Of a DNA stretch of 6,427 nt, positions 1 to 5,526 are shown in pieces; the stretch's first letter is position 1, and every line of letters starts with the position of its first letter. The notes below the pieces were generated by a model. It did not search any database and was not told where the DNA came from. It saw nothing but the letters and a program-made list of their open reading frames with translations. This stretch comes from Clostridiales bacterium. GTDB lineage: Bacteria; Bacillota; Clostridia; Saccharofermentanales; Saccharofermentanaceae. Both the position numbers and the translations under genes were made by a program. The stretch spans positions 1 to 6,427 of the forward strand of contig JAFGGR010000108.1 in NCBI GenBank assembly GCA_016930475.1, given 5' to 3'.

Positions 1-221
1 GCCGTCGTGTGATGAAGTTTCTCGATATCCGTCGCGATACGAACGGTGTTCTTCGATGTGCCGCCTCCGGCCCCGTAAGTGACCGACATATAGTCCGGCG
101 CGAGAAACGAAAGCGCCGAGACGGCCTCGGCGACCGACTCGTATCGGTCGTCCGTTTTCGGCGGAAACACCTCGAACGACAAGGTGACCGGCTTGCTATG
201 GATAATGTCGATGATTTTCAT
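1..221 (-). CDS. metF: 5,10-methylenetetrahydrofolate reductase, N-terminal part (runs off left edge)
   Basis: This enzyme reduces 5,10-methylene-THF to 5-methyl-THF with a flavin cofactor in the cytoplasm, feeding methionine synthesis or, in acetogens, the methyl branch of the Wood-Ljungdahl pathway. Only the first 73 residues are present. They begin MKIIDIIHSKPVTLSFEVFP and carry two family hallmarks: SFEVFPPK at residues 15-22, whose Glu17 aligns with catalytic Glu28 of E. coli MetF, and YMSVTYGAGGGTSKNT at 44-59, the start of the next barrel strand and folate/flavin loop. The ATG is supported by a GGAG-containing ribosome binding site at 228-231, six nt upstream. The full protein should be near 290 residues, so about three quarters lies outside the window. 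It follows the pilin gene in the same direction, but a terminator and its own candidate promoter separate them, so it is probably transcribed independently. Identity is confident; which pathway it serves cannot be told here. Confidence 0.93.
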   Translation of the reverse strand, partial: MKIIDIIHSKPVTLSFEVFPPKTDDRYESVAEAVSALSFLAPDYMSVTYGAGGGTSKNTVRIATDIEKLHHTT

Positions 222-251
222 TGTGTGCTCCAAGGTCTCGATAGTGAATAT

Positions 252-260
252 ATTTTAGCA
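252..260 (-). promoter_or_regulatory. Candidate extended -10 promoter for metF
   Basis: On the minus strand the sequence reads TGCTAAAAT, an extended -10 (TGn plus TAAAAT) lying just after the pilin terminator. The 17-nt-upstream position falls inside the terminator stem and shows no good -35, as is common for extended -10 promoters. Transcription would start near 245, giving a leader of only about 25 nt, which leaves no room for a SAM riboswitch or T-box. Confidence 0.45.
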
Positions 261-263
261 TAA

Positions 264-298
264 CACAAAGAAAAGGGGCATCCTATAAAGGTTGCCCC
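264..298 (-). terminator. Rho-independent terminator after the pilin gene
   Basis: Reading the minus strand, GGGGCA (280-275 on the plus strand, as its complement) pairs with TGCCCC across 275-298. A single mismatch is followed by two more G-C pairs and a six-base loop. The stem is followed by TTTTCTTT (274-267). It lies about 30 nt past the pilin stop codon. The plus-strand direction has no T-run after the stem, so it terminates leftward transcription only. Confidence 0.85.
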
Positions 299-328
299 AT
301 AATCATTCTGTACTTTCAATAAACTACG

Positions 329-1003
329 CTATGTTACAACATATTCGGTGATTACTAAATCCCCGGCATTTGTGATTGTGACTCCGATTTTGATTGATTT
401 ACTCTTCCTTATTGTCTCATTGTAAGACATCGGATCGATCGTCAGCAAATTACCGTCCAAAGTGGCTGTTCCGTTATAAAAAGCCGATATCTGCGTTCCA
501 TCCGGAACAATAAACACAATCGCATCCCATGTCTCTGTCGTTGTAGTGATGTTAGTTACGGTAAACTCGTACTGATAATAGTAGAGTCCTCCGGACAGCC
601 AAGTGTTTGTCTGCGCTAATGTGATGGATAAATTCGGATTCGGTTGCGGCAAAACAGGTGCCGGTTCCACCGGATCAGGATCCACCGGATCGGGATCCGC
701 CGGATCAGGGTCTACCGGATCAGGGTCTACCGGATCAGGATCTACGGGATCAGGGTCCACAGGATCCGGGTCAGGTACCGGAGTATAACTGTCCGTTTCT
801 CCGTAACTTGCCGAACGCAATGCCTCAACATCCGCTCTGGCTGTGTTATACCCATCGGAATAGTGCAATTCAACCTTAGTCTTGGTGTCGTTGGATCGTT
901 GAATGTTCTGAACCACATTCACTCCTACAAGTCCTGTCAGTATAACTATGATACCGACGACTACAAGCATTTCGATCAGTGTAAAACCCTTCTTGTTTTT
1001 CAT
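329..1003 (-). CDS. Type IV prepilin-like protein with DPDPV-repeat linker and CBM2-like C-terminal domain
   Basis: Predicted secreted or surface protein of 224 residues. The start is MKNKKGFTLIEMLVVV, a classic class III prepilin signal: prepilin peptidase would cut after Gly6, Phe7 would be methylated, and Glu11 is the conserved Glu5 of the mature pilin. The hydrophobic helix runs to about residue 33, then a polar helix to about 65. Residues 78-112 are seven DPDPV/DPDPA units. Residues 125-224 form a beta-rich domain resembling family 2 carbohydrate-binding modules: TNTW near 132-135, FTVTN at 147-151, TWDAIVFIVPDGTQIS at 158-173, YNGTATLDGN at 176-185 and SYNETI at 193-198. I placed the start at 1003 because an upstream in-frame ATG at 1111 would add 36 residues before the prepilin signal and lies upstream of the likely promoter. 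A G-rich stretch (GGGGGTGG) serves as ribosome binding site. No pilus assembly genes are nearby. Prepilin identity is strong; the CBM2 assignment rests on pattern memory and is moderately sure. Confidence 0.85.
   Translation of the reverse strand: MKNKKGFTLIEMLVVVGIIVILTGLVGVNVVQNIQRSNDTKTKVELHYSDGYNTARADVEALRSASYGETDSYTPVPDPDPVDPDPVDPDPVDPDPVDPDPADPDPVDPDPVEPAPVLPQPNPNLSITLAQTNTWLSGGLYYYQYEFTVTNITTTTETWDAIVFIVPDGTQISAFYNGTATLDGNLLTIDPMSYNETIRKSKSIKIGVTITNAGDLVITEYVVT
668..772 (-). repeat. Seven tandem 15-bp units encoding DPDPV in the pilin linker
   Basis: The 105 bp hold seven in-frame 15-bp units, each giving Asp-Pro-Asp-Pro-Val (one ends in Ala). Units differ mostly at third codon positions, with GGATCC/GGATCA variants, so the array is partly homogenised at the DNA level. 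It separates the pilin helix from the C-terminal domain as a stiff, acidic, proline-rich spacer. Because the unit is a multiple of three, gain or loss of copies would change spacer length without breaking the frame. Confidence 0.9.
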
Positions 1004-1055
1004 ATTACCACCCCCGCTTCGCGGTACGAAAAAGACATCTGCCCTTACATTCACT

Positions 1056-1064
1056 ATTTTACCA
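1056..1064 (-). promoter_or_regulatory. Candidate extended -10 promoter of the pilin gene
   Basis: On the minus strand TGGTAAAAT matches an extended -10 element, placed about 53 nt before the pilin ATG. Exactly 17 nt upstream, where a -35 hexamer belongs, stands TGTGAA (1079-1084), a poor match to TTGACA. That hexamer is one member of the half-site array described next, which suggests regulator-assisted transcription. Start of transcription would be near 1049. Confidence 0.45.
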
Positions 1065-1078
1065 CGATTTCTCTCGGA

Positions 1079-1116
1079 TTCACATTGTTGTGAACATATT
1101 TCACATTTCATTCACG
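1079..1116. promoter_or_regulatory. Array of TTCACA/TGTGAA half-sites upstream of the pilin gene
   Basis: Plus-strand TTCACA occurs at 1079-1084 and 1100-1105, and TTCACG at 1111-1116. The inverse TGTGAA is at 1089-1094. The first two elements make a 6-4-6 inverted repeat, and TGTGAA with the next TTCACA makes a second, back-to-back inverted repeat with a 5-nt gap. The like-oriented copies are 21 and 11 nt apart, close to two turns and one turn of the helix. The array covers the -35 position of the pilin promoter and the DNA just upstream of it, as expected for an operator or activator site. The regulator is not known. Confidence 0.5.
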
Positions 1117-1209
1117 ACATTCTCGCGGCAATTTGATATTTAGGGGCTTATTTTATGGCGTTTGTGCGATATTCATTAATTTTGTCAAAGTATTCTTTGT
1201 TTTCGCGTC

Positions 1210-2583
1210 TCACACAATTGTGTCGGACCCAACCTCTTTCTCGGAGATCACATAACCGAGCAGAGCTGTACGGTCGTTTTTTACTTCCCCGCAAATGACT
1301 TTTTGCAGGAGATCTTCCAGTAATTTGCCGATTTCAGGACCTTCCTTCATCCCGATTTGAATCAGATCCGCTCCGTCGATCGCCAGGCTCCTGATCGAAA
1401 AGCAATCGGCTCTCGCCACGCAATCACGGACTGCCTCGCGCGTCTCCAGTAGCGGGGCGATCCGATCCGCAGAAAGCTCCGACTGCGCTTTCGCGTCCGC
1501 AATTTTTAAATCGATCAATCGATGGATCGTTTCCGCGCCGTATTGATTCAATCGACGTTTGACGGTCTTTTCGTCCGGGGAGATCGGTACACAATGGATC
1601 CGGATGAGCTCTTCGACCGAGGTCCTTGTTCTCGTGTCACATTTCATGCGAAGGAGGATCTCCGACGCCATTCGCGCTCCCTCTGCGTCATGTCCGTAAA
1701 AATGACCGATCCCCTCATCGTCGAGCGTGAAGGTCTTCGGTTTGCCTGCATCGTGGAGCAGGGCAGCCAGACGGATCACCTTTTCGGGCGGCACGCCCTC
1801 GACGACGCGAATCGTATGCGCCCATACGTCATACTTGTGGTACGGATTTCTCTGATCAAAATTCCGCATGGCCAGTAACTCGGGAATGATGATCGCAAAA
1901 ATATCGGCATAGTCTTCCAGGATCGGCCGGACAAACCCACCGCACAAGAGACCGGTAAACTCGGTCCAGATCCGCTCCGCGGCGATGTGTCGAAGCAGAG
2001 GCGCCTGAGCCGACAACGCCGCTGAAGTTTCCGGTTCGATGGTAAACCCGAGTACCGAAGCAAAGCGAAGCGCGCGAATGACCCGAAGCGCATCCTCGCG
2101 AAAACGGTCCGACGCATCCCCGACGCACCGGATCAAATTCTTCCGAATATCTTCAAGGCCACCGGTATAGTCGCGTAGGATCCCTTTTTCGTTCAGGACC
2201 AACGTGTTGATCGTAAAATCGCGACGGACCAGATCCTTTTCGAGCGAAGGGGTGAATTCGACATAGTCCGGTCGTCGGCCGTCCGAATAGGCCCCCTCGG
2301 TCCGGTACGTCGTGATCTCCACCGGCCTCCCGTCGACGATCACGGTCACCGTCCCATGCTTTATCCCGGCATCCAGGGTCTTCCGGGCAGAAAACAGTGC
2401 CAGCATCGCTTCCGGCTTCGCGTTGGTCGTCAGGTCGTAATCCGTCGGAGTCCGGCCCATGCAAAGATCCCGGACCGAGCCGCCGACGAGCCAAGCTTCG
2501 CAGCCGCTCGTCGACAGCACCTCCATGCAATTGAGCACGGGGTCCGGGATCTGAAGATGGTATTGTGTCCTTTTTTCGATCAT
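1210..2583 (-). CDS. cca: CCA tRNA nucleotidyltransferase / poly(A) polymerase family, with HD domain
   Basis: Adds or repairs the 3'-CCA end of tRNAs in the cytoplasm, using CTP and ATP without a template (class II nucleotidyltransferase). The 457-residue protein shows the head-domain motif LVGGSVRD at 32-39 and the catalytic carboxylates Asp48 and Asp50 in DYDLTT. RRDFTIN follows at 120-126 and DYTGGLEDI at 138-146. The nucleotide-recognition motif EDALRVIRALRF spans 163-174, with EDxxR at 163-167. A central HD domain follows with LLHDAGKP at 275-282. The length suits the HD-containing clostridial form. I chose the ATG at 2583: an in-frame ATG at 2697 would extend back through the 3' end of the permease gene and add 38 residues unlike the family. 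The chosen start lies 7 nt after the permease stop and has only a weak ribosome binding site, so translation is probably coupled to the permease. Some bacteria split CC- and A-addition between two such enzymes; which activity this copy has cannot be decided by eye. Confidence 0.92.
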   Translation of the reverse strand: MIEKRTQYHLQIPDPVLNCMEVLSTSGCEAWLVGGSVRDLCMGRTPTDYDLTTNAKPEAMLALFSARKTLDAGIKHGTVTVIVDGRPVEITTYRTEGAYSDGRRPDYVEFTPSLEKDLVRRDFTINTLVLNEKGILRDYTGGLEDIRKNLIRCVGDASDRFREDALRVIRALRFASVLGFTIEPETSAALSAQAPLLRHIAAERIWTEFTGLLCGGFVRPILEDYADIFAIIIPELLAMRNFDQRNPYHKYDVWAHTIRVVEGVPPEKVIRLAALLHDAGKPKTFTLDDEGIGHFYGHDAEGARMASEILLRMKCDTRTRTSVEELIRIHCVPISPDEKTVKRRLNQYGAETIHRLIDLKIADAKAQSELSADRIAPLLETREAVRDCVARADCFSIRSLAIDGADLIQIGMKEGPEIGKLLEDLLQKVICGEVKNDRTALLGYVISEKEVGSDTIV

Positions 2584-2590
2584 TACTGAC

Positions 2591-3451
2591 TCATCGCACG
2601 CTGGTATGCCGATCGACGATCCGGGCAGTCGCATAGAGTAGGACCGCCACCAGAACCGGTAAGATAAGATACGATCCGATCCCGACCAGCCCCGCATTCG
2701 AGACGGGCTCGCCGTTACGAATGGTTTCTATGAACCATTCTAACATGTTCCGCGATACGATGCGGAAGGATAATTCACCGGCTTCCGTCGTCTGTACTGC
2801 AAAAGCGAGGGGAACGAGTGCCATGGCGGCCATGCTGACGATCTGGAGCACGAAGTAGAGGACCACGTACACCAGAATCGGACCCCCGATACCGTATTTG
2901 TGGAGCTTCGACGTACTTCCGAGCGAAACGGAGAAAAAAATCTGCGTCAGTCCGGAGACAATGGAAAGAATAAATAGTCCGATGATCGAAACAATCACGG
3001 TCACCTCATGTCCGCGAAGTCCGAACGCCTGCCAGAAAATCTTCAATTGATCGAAAATTTCAGCGAGCGTTGTTCCGGTTCCCTTCGCAAAAATGATGAT
3101 GAGCAGGACCATGCACGCCGCTAAGACCAAGTAACTGATCGCCACCCACACAAAAGACACCAGAAACTTACTCCACATCAGAAGATGAGGCTTCACGGGT
3201 AAAGTATGGGAAAGGTACGCTTCGTTACCGCACATTGTTTTGTAATAACGCCAGACGATCAGAGCATAGGTGATGATCACCTCGGCGATGAGCATGATGA
3301 TCAGAAGACCCATGGTAATTCCGACGATGGCTTCCAGATTCAAAGCGACGCTGACCGTCATCATACCCGCAATGAACACGGTCAACAAAAACACAAAAGG
3401 GATCACTCTTCTCGTCGCACGAAACTCGTGCTTTACAAGCTTACTAAACAT
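2591..3451 (-). CDS. ABC-2-type transporter permease subunit
   Basis: Integral membrane protein of 286 residues that would pair with the ATPase encoded just upstream to form an exporter of unknown substrate. A short basic N-terminus (MFSKLVKHEFRATRR) is followed by about six hydrophobic segments near residues 15-37, 41-67, 96-122, 149-178, 188-221 and 254-275. The motif NEAYLSHTLPVKPHLLMWSK at 76-95, between helices 2 and 3, is typical of permeases in GntR(YtrA)-linked ABC operons, where an 'EAYL..TLPV' cytoplasmic segment is common. The start overlaps the ATPase gene by 19 nt, and GGGAGG seven nt ahead of the ATG acts as ribosome binding site, so the two are translationally linked. Relatives of such systems respond to cell-wall-active antibiotics or membrane stress, but nothing here fixes the substrate. 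Confidence 0.87.
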   Translation of the reverse strand: MFSKLVKHEFRATRRVIPFVFLLTVFIAGMMTVSVALNLEAIVGITMGLLIIMLIAEVIITYALIVWRYYKTMCGNEAYLSHTLPVKPHLLMWSKFLVSFVWVAISYLVLAACMVLLIIIFAKGTGTTLAEIFDQLKIFWQAFGLRGHEVTVIVSIIGLFILSIVSGLTQIFFSVSLGSTSKLHKYGIGGPILVYVVLYFVLQIVSMAAMALVPLAFAVQTTEAGELSFRIVSRNMLEWFIETIRNGEPVSNAGLVGIGSYLILPVLVAVLLYATARIVDRHTSVR

Positions 3452-4140
3452 GAAAACACCTCCCGAAAAACTTCATCTACACTCTTTCCGTACTTTTCGC
3501 GGATCTTGTCCACTTCCTCATGCAGTTTGATCTCACCGAATCCGAGGAAGATCACGCGATCGAAGATCCGTTCGACATCCGCGATCAGATGCGTCGCAAA
3601 AACCATCAGCGAATCCTCGCTGTACTGTTTCAACACCGCATCCAAAATGACACTGCGCGTCGCCGGGTCCACTCCGCCGATCGGCTCGTCCAAGAGATAT
3701 ACTCTCGCCTGTCTCCCCATGACCAGCGTCAGTTGAAGCTTCTCCTGCATCCCCTTGGACATGGTCTTGATCCGTTGTTTCGGATCGAGCCGGAGTTGCA
3801 CGAGCATCTCCATCGCTTTGTTACGGTCGAAATCGGAATAAAAATCATTAAAACAGTCGATGGCATCGACACAACGCATCCAATCGCTCAGGTAGGTCTT
3901 TTCCGGCAGATACGAAACCATCGCCTTGGTCTCGACACCCAAAGGCTTGCCGCCGATCCGGACGGTCCCCGTATAGTCGCTCGTCAGGCCGGCAAGAATC
4001 TTCAACAGCGTCGTCTTGCCCGATCCGTTCGGCCCGACCAGACCGACGATCTGTCCGGGCTCCAGAGAAAGATTCATGTCTTTGAGAACTTCCTTGGTTC
4101 CGAAACTCTTGTTCAGGTTTTCGATCATAATCATACTCAT
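3433..4140 (-). CDS. ABC transporter ATP-binding protein (YtrB-like)
   Basis: Cytoplasmic ATPase of 235 residues driving the adjacent permease. Visible motifs are Walker A GPNGSGKTT (36-44), a signature region MSKGM (127-131) in place of canonical LSGGQ, Walker B VYLLDEP (147-153) with catalytic Glu152, the D-loop GGVDPATR (155-162) and the switch His184 in ATHL. The Q-loop position reads SYLPE (76-80), so the usual Gln is replaced, with Glu80 nearest; this is seen in other YtrB/BcrA-like ATPases. The length is that of a single nucleotide-binding domain, so it works as a homodimer or with a partner. The ATG has GGAGAGG six nt upstream. It begins 29 nt after the GntR stop and overlaps the permease start by 19 nt. 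An exporter role follows from the ABC-2 partner. Confidence 0.92.
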   Translation of the reverse strand: MSMIMIENLNKSFGTKEVLKDMNLSLEPGQIVGLVGPNGSGKTTLLKILAGLTSDYTGTVRIGGKPLGVETKAMVSYLPEKTYLSDWMRCVDAIDCFNDFYSDFDRNKAMEMLVQLRLDPKQRIKTMSKGMQEKLQLTLVMGRQARVYLLDEPIGGVDPATRSVILDAVLKQYSEDSLMVFATHLIADVERIFDRVIFLGFGEIKLHEEVDKIREKYGKSVDEVFREVFSCLVSL

Positions 4141-4169
4141 CTTGTTCCTCTCCTTACCTTATCTCAAAC

Positions 4170-4547
4170 TCACCCGCCGATATTTCCCTCGCTCAGATAT
4201 CGCCCGGTCATGGCCAGTATTTCCTCGGAACCGAAGCCCAAAAGCGACATTTGTTCCGCATAATCACTGATCTTCCTTGCCGCCAGATTGGCACGGATCT
4301 CGCGCACGACGCCCTCATCCTTTGTGATGTATCGTCCGCTGGTCCGCTCCGAGAATACGAGATTTTCCCGCTCCAGTTCGGACAAGGACCTTTGGACCGT
4401 ATTCGGGTTTACCTGATACCGGATCGCCAGATCCCGAACAGTATCGACCCGACCGCCGATCGGCCAGGTTCCGTTCGCGATACTCACCTTGAAAATATCT
4501 ACTAACTGAAGATAAATCGGTGTTTTATCATCAAACTCTTCAAACAA
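4170..4547 (-). CDS. GntR family transcriptional regulator, YtrA subfamily
   Basis: DNA-binding regulator of 125 residues, the usual size for YtrA-type GntR proteins, which have a winged helix-turn-helix and only a short C-terminal dimerisation tail instead of a ligand domain. The opening FDDKTPIYLQLVDIFKVSI (about 5-23) is the family's first helix. The recognition part is VRDLAIRYQVNPNTVQRSLSEL (37-58), and the wing is LVFSERTSGRYITKD (63-77). It is the first gene of the ABC operon and very likely represses it, as YtrA does in Bacillus. The start codon is TTG: AAAGGAG at 4554-4560 sits six nt upstream, and no ATG in this frame precedes the conserved N-terminus. A consensus TTGACA promoter and two inverted repeats lie in the leader. 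The inducing signal is unknown. Confidence 0.92.
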   Translation of the reverse strand: MFEEFDDKTPIYLQLVDIFKVSIANGTWPIGGRVDTVRDLAIRYQVNPNTVQRSLSELERENLVFSERTSGRYITKDEGVVREIRANLAARKISDYAEQMSLLGFGSEEILAMTGRYLSEGNIGG

Positions 4548-4602
4548 TTTTCGCTCCTTTCTCCACGATTTATACCGCGGTTATTTTCGAAAAGCAATGT
4601 TT

Positions 4603-4618
4603 AAAAACTGCAGTTCTT
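4603..4618. promoter_or_regulatory. Palindrome in the leader of the GntR operon
   Basis: The core AACTGCAGTT (4606-4615) is a perfect 10-bp palindrome, extended to 16 bp with one mismatch pair. It lies just downstream of the predicted transcription start of the regulator gene, a common place for an autoregulatory operator. It could also be fortuitous. Confidence 0.35.
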
Positions 4619-4644
4619 GTACTACCTGCTTAATACAATAATAC
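4619..4644. promoter_or_regulatory. Candidate YtrA-type operator overlapping the -10 region
   Basis: Plus-strand GTACTA (4619-4624) and TAATAC (4639-4644) form an imperfect inverted repeat with 14 nt between arms; a second TAATAC sits at 4631-4636. The layout of short arms separated by 13-14 nt is like that recalled for YtrA of Bacillus subtilis. The site covers the -10 region and start point of the operon, suited to repression by the first gene product. Confidence 0.4.
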
Positions 4645-4664
4645 GGGAGCCCCTCATTTGTCAA
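4635..4664 (-). promoter_or_regulatory. Housekeeping-type promoter of the GntR-ABC-cca operon
   Basis: On the minus strand a perfect TTGACA (-35) stands at 4664-4659. It is followed by TATTGT (4640-4635) after 18 nt; an alternative, TATTAT, lies at 15 nt spacing. Transcription would begin near 4628, about 80 nt before the TTG start of the regulator. This is the best match to the main sigma factor consensus in the window. Confidence 0.7.
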
Positions 4665-4733
4665 CCTAAATTTGTAAACAAAGCGCTCTTTTGTGACGAA
4701 AGTGAAAATAATGACGCGAATCTTATGGAATTC

Positions 4734-4760
4734 ACCCCGAAAAACCGTGTATGATTCGTA
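4734..4760 (+). promoter_or_regulatory. Candidate SigI-type autoregulatory promoter of sigI-rsgI
   Basis: ACCCCG (4734-4739) is followed after 17 nt by CGTA (4757-4760). Known SigI promoters have a C-rich -35 of the ACCCCC kind and a CGAA/CGTA-type -10, and sigI operons are usually autoregulated. The overlapping TATAAA (4761-4766) has no acceptable -35 for the main sigma factor. The predicted start near 4768-4770 leaves a leader of roughly 38 nt. The exact spacer length preferred by this SigI is unknown to me, so the match is tentative. Confidence 0.4.
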
Positions 4761-4774
4761 TATAAATAAGTGAA

Positions 4775-4791
4775 GGGGTATATATTGCCCC
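4775..4791 (+). other. Short GGGG/CCCC hairpin next to the sigI ribosome binding site
   Basis: GGGG (4775-4778) can pair with CCCC (4788-4791) over a nine-base A+T-rich loop, ending one base before the ribosome binding site. The stem is short and has no T-run, so it is not a terminator; it might tune translation of sigI or be without effect. Confidence 0.3.
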
Positions 4792-4798
4792 GGAAGGA
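4792..4798 (+). promoter_or_regulatory. Ribosome binding site that favours the GTG start of sigI
   Basis: GGAAGGA ends at the A of an in-frame ATG at 4798, so that ATG has no usable spacing. The in-frame GTG at 4807 lies eight nt downstream of the site, a normal distance, and is therefore the likelier start codon. Confidence 0.65.
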
Positions 4799-4806
4799 TG
4801 ACACGC

Positions 4807-5526
4807 GTGTTAAACGGTCAGCCGATATCGGATGAGACGGTATTGCTCGCTCAAGAAGGAGACGCTCGGCTTCGGGATGATATCATCGCAAGCAGTGTAC
4901 CTTGGGTCAAGAAGTTGGTGCGGAAGCACACCTTCATACTTTCCGTCGAAAACACCGACGAGTTCAGTATCGCACTGGACGCTTTGAACACCGCGATCGA
5001 CCGCTTCTCCGCAGAGAAGCAGATTCCCTTCCGGATGTATGCTTCCATCATCATTCGGAACCGGCTCATCGACTGGAATCGACAAAGAAGTTCGGTCAGT
5101 CGGGAACAGAGTTTTACGGACCTGGATAACGGACCGATCCCTTATGTGGATCGGTTGGAAGATTCATCAAGCGGCATCGCTTTTGCGGACATTGAGTCCG
5201 AGGACTCGATGATCGAAGTCGAGTACAGACTGTCGCTATTTGGATTAAAGTTGGACGGGCTGGTTGACCACTTCCCGAAGCAACGTTCGACACTCTTGTT
5301 CTGTGTCCGAGCCGCCCGAGTTCTTTCGGACGACAAGGAACTTTTCGAAAAAACGATGGAAGGCAGGCGCCTTCCCGTTTCCGAGATCGCCCGTCGGATG
5401 GGCGAACCGGTAAAGAGAGTGGATAAACACCGCTCATGCATATTGTTACTGTCCATACTGCTGCAAAGCGACCTGTTTTTGATCAGATCCTACGTGGCGA
5501 TACTCGAAAAGGAGGCAAAATTGTGA
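4807..5526 (+). CDS. sigI: RNA polymerase sigma factor SigI
   Basis: Alternative sigma-70-family factor of 239 residues that directs RNA polymerase to stress or polysaccharide-response genes. The N-terminal sigma-2 domain spans about 13-93: ETVLLAQEGDARLRDDII, the core-binding block NTDEFSIALDALNTAIDRF (49-67), then PFRMYASIIIRNRLIDWNRQ (74-93) in region 2. The C-terminal SigI-specific domain covers about 133-230, with FGLKLDGLVDHFPKQR (145-160) and a helix-turn-helix-like LPVSEIARRMGEPVKRVDKH (189-208). There is no ordinary sigma-4, as expected for this family. The GTG start is chosen from ribosome binding site spacing; using the ATG at 4798 would add three residues. The stop overlaps the rsgI start by 4 nt, so sigma and anti-sigma are coupled. 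It diverges from the GntR operon across a shared 259-nt spacer. Confidence 0.92.
   Translation: MLNGQPISDETVLLAQEGDARLRDDIIASSVPWVKKLVRKHTFILSVENTDEFSIALDALNTAIDRFSAEKQIPFRMYASIIIRNRLIDWNRQRSSVSREQSFTDLDNGPIPYVDRLEDSSSGIAFADIESEDSMIEVEYRLSLFGLKLDGLVDHFPKQRSTLLFCVRAARVLSDDKELFEKTMEGRRLPVSEIARRMGEPVKRVDKHRSCILLLSILLQSDLFLIRSYVAILEKEAKL

Noticed and set aside
222..328. SAM riboswitch or T-box in front of metF
   Set aside because: The gap is only 107 nt and is largely taken by the pilin terminator; the remaining leader is about 25 nt.
668..772. CRISPR-like or intergenic repeat array
   Set aside because: The units are contiguous 15-mers without spacers and lie inside a reading frame.
603..788. 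Plus-strand frame encoding a striking Gly-Ser-Thr repeat protein
   Set aside because: It is the antisense reading of the DPDPV codons in the pilin linker. It has no ribosome binding site, and the minus-strand gene explains the repeat fully.
1010..1030. Plus-strand ACCCCC followed by CGAA as a SigI promoter
   Set aside because: The spacing is only 11 nt, and it would point away from the pilin into the antisense of cca; the C-run is the complement of the pilin ribosome binding site.
644..1093. Plus-strand frame rich in Ile-Arg repeats
   Set aside because: Another antisense reading across the same repeat and the prepilin signal; no family resemblance and no translation signals.
1004..1111. N-terminal extension of the pilin starting at an ATG at 1111
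   Set aside because: It would put 36 polar, Cys-containing residues before the prepilin signal, and the likely promoter at 1056-1064 lies inside it.
1186..1223. Palindromes ACACAATTGTGT (1212-1223) and CAAAG-TATT-CTTTG (1186-1199) as a terminator for cca
   Set aside because: Short A+T-rich stems without a following T-run on the minus strand; not convincing terminators. The first overlaps the cca stop region and may be chance.
2584..2697. N-terminal extension of cca starting at 2697
   Set aside because: It overlaps the permease C-terminus in another frame and adds residues unlike the family; the ATG at 2583 gives the normal N-terminus.
4671..4696. Catabolite-response element (cre) near TTTGTAAACAAA and AAGCGCTC
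   Set aside because: Only the AAnCGnT core fits; the flanking TG and CA of the cre consensus are missing. The TTTGT-AA-ACAAA inverted repeat (4671-4682) remains unexplained but is A+T-rich and short.
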